DNA of 64,000 nt from Arthrobacter sp. Leaf137 (lineage in GTDB: Bacteria > Actinomycetota > Actinomycetes > Actinomycetales > Micrococcaceae), in contig NZ_LMOI01000004.1 in assembly GCF_001423525.1 (NCBI RefSeq), forward strand, positions 1 through 64,000, in the 5' to 3' direction. The position numbers were made by a program, and so were the translations under genes. Each line of letters starts with the position of its first letter. Within the stretch, counting starts at the first letter, position 1. The notes under the pieces were generated by a model that was not told the origin of the DNA, searched no databases, and worked only from the letters and a program-made list of their open reading frames with translations. This document shows, in pieces, positions 23,501-31,726 of the stretch.

Positions 23501-23550
23501 TTGTCCAGGTCGCTGAAACCGGCCGCGATGAGGCGGCGTGCCAGGCTCAC
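20539..23550 (-). CDS. glnE: Glutamine synthetase adenylyltransferase/deadenylylase
   Basis: 1003 residues, the usual length. Two nucleotidyltransferase domains are visible: the first near 214-235 (GMGKCGARELNYISDVDVIYV, deadenylylating half) and the second near 718-740 (AMGRQGGREIGYGSDADVMYV, adenylylating half), each with the DxD pair. Each is followed by a PII-uridylyltransferase-like helical region (KLGRGGLRDVEFTVQLLQL and KLGRGGLSDVEWLVQLLQL). It modifies Tyr402 of GlnA1 in response to nitrogen state. GTG start 9 bp after the glnA2 stop. The inserted element separates it from glnA1. Confidence 0.96.
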   Translation of the reverse strand: MSLARRLIAAGFSDLDKGERFLAARELEGLDQDRLFAGLHIAASPDAALQSLVRLIEKYPDLRATAGADLETSEPLYRVLGASEALGEFLIRHPEHLAAFDVRTSPEPLPADPADLRATLLQAVGADPRASRPVASTTGPDAYAALRTAYRRGVVELAIKDLCAADPLDFLPSVGGELADLAGAAIEAGLAVSRAEAAEQFDAADVADVGLAVIGMGKCGARELNYISDVDVIYVIDAGQLEDAQANTIGTALASGISRAISSVAREPGLWEVDANLRPEGKSGPLVRTLASHEAYYARWAESWEFQALLKARTIAGDARLGRRYEEAVAPLIWNSASRDGFVESVQAMRRRVTEHIPAAEEQRQIKLGRGGLRDVEFTVQLLQLVHGKADETLRRRDTTSAIAALSAGGYIGRTDAAAFDNAYRYLRLLEHRIQLFQLRRTHLMPVAEPALRALAKAVLGPFSNERPHPDALLAAWQKTKRSVRELHERIFYRPLLNTAAKLSSEDARLTPEAAQARLAALGYSDPQGAMRHIEALTAGVSRRAALQRQLLPILLDWLAEGVDPDAGLLAFRRVSEALGTTHWYLGLLRDSNAAAERLCHMLSNSRLIADLLEVSPESVAWLGQDKDLVPVSFEAQWQEITSKMSRHSDPESAMRLIRLIRRREILRIAVADSAGLLDQDQVGSALADTDRAAVLGALRVAEGIVSAGGPLKTAVLVVAMGRQGGREIGYGSDADVMYVHRALPGFSEAEAQEQAGRIVAKVSSLLTQPLKPAIMAERVLQMDADLRPEGKNGAMVRSLESFAEYYRRWSLIWEAQALLRARPMAGDDGLAADFLALIDPIRYPESVAGQDIREIRRVKARVESERLPRGADPARHLKLGRGGLSDVEWLVQLLQLQHAGEHPELRTTSTLPALEAAAALGLLSRDDAGTLAQAWRLASRIRSANVIWNGKASDLLPSSRRDLEAVARWCGYEPGRAAALEEDYLRVSRRARGVFERIFYGH

Positions 23551-23559
23551 GCCCGCCGC

Positions 23560-24900
23560 CTAGAGGATGCCGAGGTTGCGCTGCAGTTCGTAGGGCGTCA
23601 CCTGCAGCCGGTAGTCCTGCCATTCCGCGCGCTTGTTGCGGAGGAAGTGCTCGAAGACCTGCTCGCCCAGGATTTGCGGCATGAGTTCCGAGTCCTCCAT
23701 GGTGCGGATGGCGTCATGGAGGCTGGCCGGCAGGGGGTCGTGGCCCATGGCCCGGCGTTCGGCCGAGCTCAGCGACCAGACATCGTCCTCGGCTGCGGCG
23801 GGGAGGTCGTAGCCTTCCTCAATGCCCTTGAGCCCGGCGCCCAGGAGCACCGCATAGGCCAGGTAGGGGTTGGCGGCCGAATCGATGCCGCGGTATTCGA
23901 TCCGGGCAGACTGGCCCTTGCCCGGCTTGTACAGCGGCACGCGGACCAGCGCGGAGCGGTTGTTGTGGCCCCAGCTGAGGTAGCTGGGCGCCTCACCGCC
24001 GCCCCAGAGCCGCTTGTAGGAGTTGACGAACTGGTTGGTGACGGCGGTGAATTCCGGCGCGTGCTTGAGGATGCCGGCGATGAACTGTCGGGCGGTCTTG
24101 GAGAGCTGGTATTCCGCGCCGGCTTCGAAGAACGCGTTGCTGTCGCCTTCGAAAAGCGAGAAGTGGGTGTGCATGCCTGAGCCGGGGTGGGCGGTGAACG
24201 GCTTCGGCATAAAGGTGGCGTAGGTTCCCTGCTGGAGGGCGACCTCCTTGATGACCGTGCGGAACGTCATGATGTTGTCCGCCGTCTGCAGGGCGTCGGC
24301 GTAGCGGAGGTCGATTTCGTTCTGGCCCGGGCCGCCTTCGTGGTGGCTGAACTCCACCGAGATTCCCACCGACTCCAGCATGGTCACGGCCGTCCGGCGG
24401 AAGTCCTGGGCGACGCCGCCGGGCACGTGGTCGAAATAGCCGCCCTCGTCCACCGGTACCGGCGCGCCGTCGGGGCCCGGTTCCTGGGACTTGAGCAGGT
24501 AGAACTCGATCTCAGGATGCGTATAACAGGTGAAGCCCATGTCCGCGGCTTTGGCAAGAGTCCGTTTGAGGACATTCCGTGGATCAGCGGTGGAAGGCTC
24601 GCCGTCAGGGGTCAGAATGTCGCAGAACATCCGTGAGGTCTGTTCAGTCTCGCCACGCCACGGCAGGATCTGGAAGGTTGCCGGGTCTGGCTGCAGCAGC
24701 ATGTCCGATTCAAAGACCCTGGCCAGGCCTTCGATGGAGGAGCCGTCGAAGCCGAGGCCTTCCTCGAACGCCCCTTCAACCTCGGCCGGCGCCAGCGCCA
24801 CGGACTTCAGCGATCCCACGACGTCGGTAAACCACAGGCGCACGAAACGTACGTCGCGCTCTTCGATTGTGCGCAGGACAAACTCTTGCTGGCGGTCCAT
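23560..24900 (-). CDS. glnA2: Second type I glutamine synthetase (GlnA2)
   Basis: 446 residues from ATG 24900 (MDRQQEFVLRTIEERD), with GGAGAAGAGG before it. Core GS motifs are present: GFDGSSIEGLARVFESDM, KPFTAHPGSGMHTHFSL, NNRSALVRVP and IEYRGIDSAANPYLAYA. It is shorter than GlnA1, and the segment around the adenylylation tyrosine differs (EGYDLPAAAEDDVWSLS), so it is probably not a GlnE target. Length and place beside glnE match mycobacterial glnA2. Whether it makes glutamine or acts on another amine cannot be settled from sequence. Confidence 0.93.
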   Translation of the reverse strand: MDRQQEFVLRTIEERDVRFVRLWFTDVVGSLKSVALAPAEVEGAFEEGLGFDGSSIEGLARVFESDMLLQPDPATFQILPWRGETEQTSRMFCDILTPDGEPSTADPRNVLKRTLAKAADMGFTCYTHPEIEFYLLKSQEPGPDGAPVPVDEGGYFDHVPGGVAQDFRRTAVTMLESVGISVEFSHHEGGPGQNEIDLRYADALQTADNIMTFRTVIKEVALQQGTYATFMPKPFTAHPGSGMHTHFSLFEGDSNAFFEAGAEYQLSKTARQFIAGILKHAPEFTAVTNQFVNSYKRLWGGGEAPSYLSWGHNNRSALVRVPLYKPGKGQSARIEYRGIDSAANPYLAYAVLLGAGLKGIEEGYDLPAAAEDDVWSLSSAERRAMGHDPLPASLHDAIRTMEDSELMPQILGEQVFEHFLRNKRAEWQDYRLQVTPYELQRNLGIL

Positions 24901-25175
24901 GATGGCCTCTTCTCCGGTCAACGTCCATGCTCCGGGTCCACGCATGGGGAAAGCCGGCAGCAGTTCACAAACACTGTACTAAGCATTCGACGCCGATGCT
25001 TGAGCCTGCGCCGCACGTAACACAGCATTAACCTGCCGCACGGTCCACGGCAGCCCGCGGCGCCGGTTTTCCCGTTCCCCGGCAGCGGGCAGGCACCCTT
25101 GGGTATGACGGTTATCACCTTTGCCGCCCGCCCCCGCGGTAGCTTGGACGGCCGGTACCGCACTACGCTCGTCCC

Positions 25176-26066
25176 ATGGCCTCCAACAGCTCCGAATCAC
25201 GCGCGTCCGCCGAAGTACCCGCCCCCTACGGCAGCGGCCCCGCGCAGCCGGCGCCCGCAGCTGAGCGGAAGCCGGCCAAGGTGCGCATCCACCACCTGCA
25301 GCAGGCCAAGCGGGACGGGACCCGGTTCGCGATGTTGACCGCCTACGAGCAGTACGCTGCCGAAATCTTCGACGCCGCCGGGATCGAGGTCCTCCTGGTG
25401 GGTGACTCCGCTTCCAACAATGTCTTTGGGAACGAGACCTCCCTGCCCGTCACCGTTGACGAGCTCCTCCCCCTCTGCCGGGCGGTTGCGCGTACCGCCA
25501 AACGCGCACTGGTGGTGGCGGACCTGCCCTTCGGCAGCTACGAGGTTTCCGCGGAGCAGGCCGTGGCCACCGGCGTGCGATTCCTGAAAGAGGGCCTGGC
25601 GCACGCGGTCAAGATCGAAGGCGGCGCCTACTACGCCCCCACCGTCCGGGCCATGGTCCAGGCCGGTGTTCCTGTCATGGCCCACATCGGTTTCACCCCG
25701 CAGAGCGAACATGCCCTGGGCGGCTACCGGGTCCAGGGCCGCGGCGACGATGCGCAGCGCCTGATTGACGACGCCGTCGCTTTGGCCGGGGCGGGCGCGT
25801 TCTGTGTCCTGATGGAGATGGTCCCGGCGGAGACGGCGGCCGCCGTGGACGCCGCCGTCGACGTTCCCACCGTGGGCATCGGGGCCGGCAAGGAAACCAC
25901 CGGCCAGGTGCTCGTCTGGCAGGACATGGCCGGACTCCGCGGCGGCCGGATGGCCAAGTTCGTCAAGCAGTACGCGGACCTGCGCCGCACGCTGCTCGAC
26001 GCAGCCACGCAGTACGGCGACGACGTCCGGACCGGGCAGTTCCCTGGACCCGAGCACTCCTTCTAG
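25176..26066 (+). CDS. panB: 3-methyl-2-oxobutanoate hydroxymethyltransferase
   Basis: First step of pantothenate synthesis: adds a hydroxymethyl group from methylene-tetrahydrofolate to ketoisovalerate. 296 residues. An N-terminal extension of about 40 is followed by the PanB TIM barrel: RFAMLTAYEQYAAEIFDAAG, EVLLVGDSASNNVFGNETSLP (metal-binding Asp), AVKIEGG, HIGFTPQSEHALGGYRVQG and VPTVGIGAGKETTGQVLVW. It diverges from glnA2 over a 275-bp region in which I find no clear operator. Confidence 0.95.
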   Translation: MASNSSESRASAEVPAPYGSGPAQPAPAAERKPAKVRIHHLQQAKRDGTRFAMLTAYEQYAAEIFDAAGIEVLLVGDSASNNVFGNETSLPVTVDELLPLCRAVARTAKRALVVADLPFGSYEVSAEQAVATGVRFLKEGLAHAVKIEGGAYYAPTVRAMVQAGVPVMAHIGFTPQSEHALGGYRVQGRGDDAQRLIDDAVALAGAGAFCVLMEMVPAETAAAVDAAVDVPTVGIGAGKETTGQVLVWQDMAGLRGGRMAKFVKQYADLRRTLLDAATQYGDDVRTGQFPGPEHSF

Positions 26067-26099
26067 GCCGGCACCTGCTTCCGGGCGGGCACCTGCCCG

Positions 26100-26264
26100 T
26101 CAGTCGTCGTCGCCCTTTTCCCAGGTCTCGTTCCGGGCGCGGACCTTCTCGATCGCGTGCTCGGCCTCTTCCCTCGTCTTGTAGGGCCCGATCAGCTGGC
26201 TCCAGTCGGAAAGCCTGTCCTCTTCGACCTCGTGGGTATTGACGTTGTACCAGTACTCAGGCAT
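26100..26264 (-). CDS. Short SPOR-like protein, 54 residues
   Basis: From ATG 26264 (MPEYWYNVNTHEVEEDR), with GAGGAGC before it. It reads as one short domain (WSQLIGPYKTREEAEHAIEKVRARNETWEKGD), the kind often labelled SPOR-domain in actinobacteria, where it sits near panB and map. No signal peptide or membrane span, so peptidoglycan binding is doubtful. The longer frame to 26333 is not needed. Confidence 0.75.
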   Translation of the reverse strand: MPEYWYNVNTHEVEEDRLSDWSQLIGPYKTREEAEHAIEKVRARNETWEKGDDD

Positions 26265-26384
26265 TGCTGCTCCTCGGGTTCGGCCGGCGCGTCCGGAACG
26301 TGATCCGCGTAACGTTGATTCGTACGGCGGCATACCCGGCTTCGCGGTTGTTGGGCGTTCTGTGGTGCCTTATATGATCAATCT

Positions 26385-27263
26385 ATGCCTTCCCTTGCCT
26401 CGACTGCACCCATCGGCACCCTCACCCCCGGTACCGTCAGCCCGCAGCGTCCCGTCCCGGCGTCCATCCCCCGCCCGGAGTATGTGGGCAAACCCGCCCC
26501 GGCCAAGTTCACCGGCTCCGAGGTGAAATCCGCCGAGACCATCGAAAAGATCCGCATCGCGGGGAAGATCGCGGCGCAGGCCATCGTCGAGGTGGGAAAA
26601 CACATTCAGCCCGGTGTCACCACCGACCAGCTGGACAAGGTGGGCCATGAGTTCCTCCTCGACCACAACGCCTACCCCTCCACCCTCGGCTACCGGGGCT
26701 TTCCCAAATCGCTGTGCTCTTCGCTGAACGAGGTCATCTGCCACGGCATCCCGGACAGCACGGTGGTCCGGGACGGCGACATCATCAACATCGACATCAC
26801 CGCCTTCATCAACGGCGTACACGGCGACACCAACCACACCTTCCTGGTGGGGGACGTGGATGAGGATTCCCGGCTGCTGGTTGAACGGACGCAGGAATCC
26901 CTGAACAGGGCCATCAAGGCCGTTGCCCCGGGCCGCGAAATCAACGTCATCGGCCGCGCCATCCAGTCCTACGCCAAGCGCTTCGGCTACGGTGTGGTCC
27001 GGGACTTCACCGGGCACGGCGTGGGCGAGGCTTTCCACACCGGGCTGATCATCCCGCACTACGACGCCGCCCCGGCCTACAACACCGTCATCGAAGCCGG
27101 CATGGTCTTCACCATTGAACCGATGCTCACCCTGGGCACTGTGGAATGGGACATGTGGGCCGACGACTGGACCGTTGTCACCAAAGACCACAAGCGCACC
27201 GCCCAGTTCGAGCACACCCTCCTCGTCACCGATAACGGCGCCGAAATCCTCACCCTGCCGTAA
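26385..27263 (+). CDS. map: Methionine aminopeptidase, type I
   Basis: Removes the initiator methionine from nascent proteins. 292 residues. An N-terminal extension of about 45 residues rich in Pro precedes the pita-bread domain: [41 protein letters not shown] (two metal Asp), GHGVGEAFH (metal His), FTIEPML (Glu) and [11 protein letters not shown] (Glu). The Pro-rich extension is typical of actinobacterial MetAP1c forms. Confidence 0.95.
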   Translation: MPSLASTAPIGTLTPGTVSPQRPVPASIPRPEYVGKPAPAKFTGSEVKSAETIEKIRIAGKIAAQAIVEVGKHIQPGVTTDQLDKVGHEFLLDHNAYPSTLGYRGFPKSLCSSLNEVICHGIPDSTVVRDGDIINIDITAFINGVHGDTNHTFLVGDVDEDSRLLVERTQESLNRAIKAVAPGREINVIGRAIQSYAKRFGYGVVRDFTGHGVGEAFHTGLIIPHYDAAPAYNTVIEAGMVFTIEPMLTLGTVEWDMWADDWTVVTKDHKRTAQFEHTLLVTDNGAEILTLP

Positions 27264-27353
27264 CGCGCCGCACTGCGACCTAACAGGTCCGCGGGAGCTG
27301 CACGCCACCTGCACCCTATTCCCTGCCCGTCCCCTGCCACGAACGGAAACCCA

Positions 27354-28157
27354 TTGGCCAAGAAAGACGAGAAGTCGCACAAGAACGCCCCGCTGATCGG
27401 CATCGACATCGGAGGCACGGGAATCAAGGGCGGCATCGTCGACCTGAAAAAGGGCAAGCTCCTGGGCGACCGGTTCCGTGTGCCCACACCGCAGCCGGCC
27501 ACCCCAGAGGCCGTGGCCGAGGCCGTGGCACTGGTGGTAGCTGAGCTTTCCGCGCGTCCGGAGGCCCCGGAGGCCGGCTCACCGGTCGGGGTGACCTTCC
27601 CCGGCATCATCCAGCACGGCGTGGTCCACTCCGCCGCGAATGTGGACAAGAGCTGGCTCGACACCGACATCGATGCCCTCCTCACTGCCCGGCTGGGCCG
27701 CCCGGTTGAGGTGATCAACGACGCCGATGCCGCCGGACTCGCGGAAGCCCGCTACGGCGCTGGCGAAGGCGTGAAGGGAACCGTCCTGGTCATCACGCTT
27801 GGCACCGGGATCGGCTCGGCTTTCATCTTCGACGGGAAGCTCGTCCCGAATGCGGAGCTGGGCCACCTGGAGGTGGACGGTTTCGATGCAGAGACCAAGG
27901 CTTCCGCCGTGGCACGTGAGCGGGACGGGCTGTCCTGGGACGAATACAGCGTACTGCTGCAGCGCTACTTCTCCCACGTCGAGTTCCTGTTCTCCCCCGA
28001 ACTGTTCATTGTTGGCGGCGGCATCTCCAAGCGTGCCGACGAATACCTGCCCAACCTCAAGCTCCGCACCCCGATTGTCCCGGCGGTGCTCCGGAACGAA
28101 GCCGGGATTGTGGGCGCCGCAGTCGAAATAGCCCTCAAGCACAAACTCGCCAAGTAG
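27354..28157 (+). CDS. ppgK: Polyphosphate glucokinase
   Basis: Phosphorylates glucose using polyphosphate or ATP. 267 residues from TTG 27354. ROK/PpgK motifs: GIDIGGTGIKGG (phosphate 1), NDADAAGLAEARYG with the catalytic Asp, TLGTGIGSA (phosphate 2), ELGHLEVDG and FIVGGGISKR. Placement 90 bp after map suggests co-expression is possible. The strong palindromic terminator 28189-28232 closes the unit. Confidence 0.93.
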   Translation: MAKKDEKSHKNAPLIGIDIGGTGIKGGIVDLKKGKLLGDRFRVPTPQPATPEAVAEAVALVVAELSARPEAPEAGSPVGVTFPGIIQHGVVHSAANVDKSWLDTDIDALLTARLGRPVEVINDADAAGLAEARYGAGEGVKGTVLVITLGTGIGSAFIFDGKLVPNAELGHLEVDGFDAETKASAVARERDGLSWDEYSVLLQRYFSHVEFLFSPELFIVGGGISKRADEYLPNLKLRTPIVPAVLRNEAGIVGAAVEIALKHKLAK

Positions 28158-28188
28158 GCTGCGCCGCGACGCCGGCCCACCCGGCCTA

Positions 28189-28232
28189 CGCAGAACACCC
28201 CTTCCGGATCCGGAAGGGGTGTTCTGCGTTTT
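28189..28232. terminator. 40-bp perfect palindrome terminator
   Basis: 28189-28228 is a perfect 40-bp palindrome centred on CCGGATCCGG, followed by TTTT. It ends the ppgK transcript and also faces nrdR, which converges on it. Confidence 0.9.
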
Positions 28233-28360
28233 GGTGAACTGCGTTTTAGTAGTCCGTCGGGCGGCGGCAGTGTACGTTCGCGGCTGGTCGTGCCGCGCCA
28301 TGGGCGGGTGAGGTACCGGCGGCAGCTGCGGCTTCCCCTCCGCAGCTGCCGCCGGAAGTC

Positions 28361-28864
28361 TTATAGGGAAGTCTTTTCCGGCTTTCGCGGCGTGGCAGGG
28401 CTTTCAGTGGCATCTTCCTGCGCCTCGTGGCGGAGCTGGGCGATGGCTGCCTCAAAGTCCTCGAGGGATTCGAAGGCCTGGTAGACGCTCGCGAAGCGAA
28501 GGTAGGCGACCTCGTCCAGCTTCTGCAGCGGACCAAGAATGACCAGGCCCACCTCATGGGCGTCGATTTCCGCGGCGCCGGAAGCGCGGATCTGCTCTTC
28601 GACTTCCTGCGCCAGCATGGCGAGGTCGTCTTCACTCACAGGGCGCCCCTGGCAGGCCTTGCGGACGCCGTTGATGACCTTGCTGCGGCTGAAGGGTTCG
28701 CCGACACCGGACCGTTTGATGACCGACAGGCTGGTGGTCTCCACGGTGGTGAACCTGCGCCCGCACTCCGGGCACTGGCGGCGCCGGCGGATGGCGGACC
28801 CGTCGTCAGCCATCCGGCTGTCCACAACCCGGGAATCGGGATTGCGGCAGAACGGACAGTACAT
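28361..28864 (-). CDS. nrdR: Ribonucleotide reductase repressor NrdR
   Basis: 167 residues from ATG 28864. An N-terminal zinc ribbon has Cys3, Cys6, Cys31 and Cys34 (MYCPFC, RQCPECG), followed by an ATP-cone (about 46-136: [21 protein letters not shown]). It represses ribonucleotide reductase genes when dATP is high. No nrd genes lie in the window. Two palindromes of NrdR-box type (29008-29041) stand 144 bp upstream, which suggests autoregulation. Confidence 0.95.
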   Translation of the reverse strand: MYCPFCRNPDSRVVDSRMADDGSAIRRRRQCPECGRRFTTVETTSLSVIKRSGVGEPFSRSKVINGVRKACQGRPVSEDDLAMLAQEVEEQIRASGAAEIDAHEVGLVILGPLQKLDEVAYLRFASVYQAFESLEDFEAAIAQLRHEAQEDATESPATPRKPEKTSL

Positions 28865-29007
28865 GGCGTCCCTCTCTCGCAGGGGTCCCTTCGGGGACTG
28901 TGGAATCGGCAGTCGGCAGGTGAAGACTATGGTGGCACAGGTTGGCGGCATTACTGCCGCGGCCTCCAGTTTACGGCGGCTCGCGGGTGAATAACAAGCG
29001 TGTCATT

Positions 29008-29041
29008 ACTACATGTAGTGGGCGCACTAACTACATGTAGT
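29008..29041. promoter_or_regulatory. Tandem NrdR-box-like palindromes
   Basis: ACTACATGTAGT occurs twice, at 29008-29019 and 29030-29041, 22 bp apart, about two helical turns. The sequence fits the NrdR box pattern (palindrome with CTA...TAG arms). It lies between hisD and nrdR, upstream of nrdR. Confidence 0.75.
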
Positions 29042-29060
29042 GCCAATGCCCTGTCCGGGC

Positions 29061-30437
29061 TTAGCCGGCGGCGCCCGGGAAACGCGCCGTGACCGCGTCA
29101 CCGTGGGCGGGCAGGTCCTCGGCGCGCGACAGGTTCACAATGTGGTTGCTGACTTCAGCAAGGGCGTCCCGGCTGTAGTTCACCACCTGGATGGCGCGCA
29201 GGAACGTGGTGACGTTCAGGCCGGAGGAGAAGGCCGCGGTTCCGCTGGTGGGGAGCACGTGGTTGGAGCCGGCGCAGTAGTCACCAAGGCTGACCGGGCT
29301 GTAGTCCCCCACGAAGATCGCCCCGGCGTTCCTGATCCGCGCCGCGACGGCAGAAGCGTCCCCGGTCATGATCTCTAGGTGCTCGGCGGCATAGGCATCA
29401 CACGCCGCGATACCCTGCTCCAGGCCGTCCACCAGCACCACGCCCGATTGGGGGCCGGACAGGGCTTGACGGACACGGTCGGAATGCCTGGTCGAAGCGG
29501 CCTGCACGTCCAGCTCCGCGCGCACTGCAGCGGCGAGGTCCTCCGAATCCGTGATCAGGACCGACGCCGCCTGGGGGTCGTGCTCCGCCTGGCTGATCAG
29601 GTCGGCCGCAACCAGGGCAGGCTGGGCGGTGGAGTCAGCGAGGATTGCAATCTCGGTGGTGCCTGCCTCGGAATCGATGCCCACCACACCCTTCACCAGG
29701 CGCTTGGCAGTGGCGACGAAGATGTTGCCGGGCCCTGTCACCACGTCCACGGGTTCCAGGGCCGGGCCGGCTTGCGCCGCCTCAACGCCGTAGGCGAACG
29801 CTGCGATGGCCTGCGCGCCGCCGATGGCGTACACCTCAGTGATTCCCAGCAGGGCGGCCGCGGCAAGGATGGTGGGGTGCGGCAGGCCGCCGAACTCCTT
29901 CTGCGGTGGCGACGCCAGGGCGATGGATTCCACACCGGCGGCCAGTGCCGGCACCACGTTCATGATGACCGACGACGGGTAAACGGCCAGGCCGCCGGGC
30001 ACGTAGAGGCCCACGCGTGCAACTGGAACCCAGTTCTGGCTGACCAGGGCCCCGTCGCCGAGTTCGACGTCGACATTGCGGGGACGCTGGCCGTCAGCGA
30101 AGATGCGGGCACGCCGGATGGATTCCTCAAGGGCTTTCCGGACGGCGGGGTCCAGGTTGTCCAGGGCCGAGTCGAGGGCCTCCGCGGGCACCCGGGGATG
30201 GGACTGCTCCACGCCGTCGAACCGGAGCGCCAGCTCAGCCAGCGCCCCGAACCCGCGCGCGCGGACGGCGCCGATAATGTCGAGGACCTTCTCTTCGGCG
30301 TTGGCCACCGTCTGTCCCTGCGCGCGGGGCACGGCCGCCCGGAGCCCGGCGAGCGTCAGGTTTCGGCCCCGGACGTCCACCGTCCGGAAGTTCACGGCAG
30401 TGGCGGGGGTGGCGGGGAACTCCGATGAAATGGTCAC
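29061..30437 (-). CDS. hisD: Histidinol dehydrogenase
   Basis: Last two steps of histidine synthesis, NAD-dependent oxidation of histidinol. 458 residues from GTG 30437. Motifs: [86 protein letters not shown] and [10 protein letters not shown] with the catalytic Glu-His. It starts 9 bp after the membrane protein gene. No other his genes are in the window. Confidence 0.96.
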   Translation of the reverse strand: MTISSEFPATPATAVNFRTVDVRGRNLTLAGLRAAVPRAQGQTVANAEEKVLDIIGAVRARGFGALAELALRFDGVEQSHPRVPAEALDSALDNLDPAVRKALEESIRRARIFADGQRPRNVDVELGDGALVSQNWVPVARVGLYVPGGLAVYPSSVIMNVVPALAAGVESIALASPPQKEFGGLPHPTILAAAALLGITEVYAIGGAQAIAAFAYGVEAAQAGPALEPVDVVTGPGNIFVATAKRLVKGVVGIDSEAGTTEIAILADSTAQPALVAADLISQAEHDPQAASVLITDSEDLAAAVRAELDVQAASTRHSDRVRQALSGPQSGVVLVDGLEQGIAACDAYAAEHLEIMTGDASAVAARIRNAGAIFVGDYSPVSLGDYCAGSNHVLPTSGTAAFSSGLNVTTFLRAIQVVNYSRDALAEVSNHIVNLSRAEDLPAHGDAVTARFPGAAG

Positions 30438-30446
30438 CGGACCATT

Positions 30447-30989
30447 TTACGGGGCGCCGCGGCCACTGCTGCCAGCGGCATCCTCCAGCCGGTTCCCGGC
30501 GCCGGGCTTCCTGCCAAGCTGCTCCAGGAGTTCCAGGACAAAAACGGAAATGGCGGTGGCTGCCGGCCACAGGAGCAACACCGGCAGTGCGCGGAGCGAA
30601 AACGCCAGGCTTGCATTCACGGAGGTGTCCACCGGAGTGCCCCACAGGCGTCCGGCCAACATACCGGTCTGCCAGGCAAGGACGCTGCCAATCACCGCCC
30701 CAGCCAGGCCCAGCACCAACGACGCCTCCGGCCGGGGGCGCCGGCGGTCGGCCAGGAACACCGCAAGGAGGCAGCCGGCAAGGACCATCAGGCCAGCGAG
30801 CGTGAGGTCCCGCGGCAGCCAGACCGAGGGGTTGGAGCCGGTAGCCAGTGCCGGGTCCCGGGTGATCAGGTTGAGGCCGCCCGGCGCCAGCAGCCACCAC
30901 AGGATTCCGGCGGGAATGCCGGCAACCGCAGGAACGGCGAAGAGGGCCCACGGCAGGCGCGGCCGGTCCCGGCGGGGTGTAAGTGTCAT
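30447..30989 (-). CDS. Conserved membrane protein, 180 residues
   Basis: Four hydrophobic spans (about 13-36, 61-82, 90-108 and 130-155), with a soluble loop after the first (LNLITRDPALATGSNPSVWL) and a charged C-terminus. I do not recognise the family. Start ATG 30989. It is probably co-transcribed with hisD, although a link to histidine synthesis is not evident. Confidence 0.75.
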   Translation of the reverse strand: MTLTPRRDRPRLPWALFAVPAVAGIPAGILWWLLAPGGLNLITRDPALATGSNPSVWLPRDLTLAGLMVLAGCLLAVFLADRRRPRPEASLVLGLAGAVIGSVLAWQTGMLAGRLWGTPVDTSVNASLAFSLRALPVLLLWPAATAISVFVLELLEQLGRKPGAGNRLEDAAGSSGRGAP

Positions 30990-31142
30990 GCCACAAACCT
31001 TAACAAATGTTCCTGCCGGCGGACCGCGGCCCAGCCACGGGATGTTGCCCTCCCGCCAGTGTCGGAATGTTGCCCTCCCGGGGAAGGCGGACAATAGGGT
31101 TAGGAAACAAGCAACTGCCCATCCAGCCTTCAGGAGTACCGG

Positions 31143-31643
31143 GTGACCGACAACAGCGCGCAGTTCGAGCGGACATTCAGGGAAATGTTCCGGCGCCACG
31201 CAGCCGGGGTGGCCATCATCACGGTCAACTACCAGGACGAGCCCTACGGCTTCACGGCCACGTCAGTGGCTTCGCTCTCCGCCCAGCCGCCACGCTTCAC
31301 CTTCAACATGGCCCGCAGTTCGCGTTCCTGGCCGGCCGTGGCCAACACCACGTATATCGGAGTCCACATGCTGGGGCTCGAAAACCAGCAGCTGGCCGCA
31401 CGGTTCTCGGCCGCCGGAAACCGTTTCGAGGGCGACCACTGGGCAACCGGGCCGCACGGGGTTCCCGTGCTGAAGGACGTTGCAGGTTGGCTGATCGGCG
31501 AAGTTCAGATGCGCCTTTCCTTCGAAAACAACGCCGTGGTGGTGGTCCAGGTGGTGGACGGCCAGGTGGGCGGCGAAGGCACTCCCCTCCTGTACCACGC
31601 CGGGGGTTACGGCCAACCTGTCCCCCTCGACTACGAAATCTAG
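31143..31643 (+). CDS. Flavin reductase-like domain protein
   Basis: 166 residues from GTG 31143. The FMN-binding split-barrel fold is suggested by FRRHAAGVAIITVN, PYGFTATSVASLSAQPPRFT, and an ending with HAGGYGQPVPLD. Such proteins bind FMN and act as NAD(P)H:flavin oxidoreductases or partners of monooxygenases. It stands alone between divergent and convergent minus-strand genes, so the partner is unknown. Confidence 0.88.
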   Translation: MTDNSAQFERTFREMFRRHAAGVAIITVNYQDEPYGFTATSVASLSAQPPRFTFNMARSSRSWPAVANTTYIGVHMLGLENQQLAARFSAAGNRFEGDHWATGPHGVPVLKDVAGWLIGEVQMRLSFENNAVVVVQVVDGQVGGEGTPLLYHAGGYGQPVPLDYEI

Positions 31644-31675
31644 CCCCGGCGAAGACACCTCCCGCAGAAGGGCGA

Positions 31676-31705
31676 ACGACGGCGGAAGGCGACTTCCGCC
31701 GTCGT
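31676..31705. terminator. Convergent hairpin between flavin reductase and dnaE
   Basis: A perfect 13-bp stem (31676-31688 with 31693-31705) and a GCGA tetraloop between two converging genes. Confidence 0.7.
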
Positions 31706-31726
31706 GCTTCCCTGGGGGAAGAGCGC

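Noticed and set aside
24901..25175. GlnR box in the glnA2-panB divergent region
   Set aside because: A weak GTAAC-N6-TTAAC resemblance is present but lacks the other half-sites.
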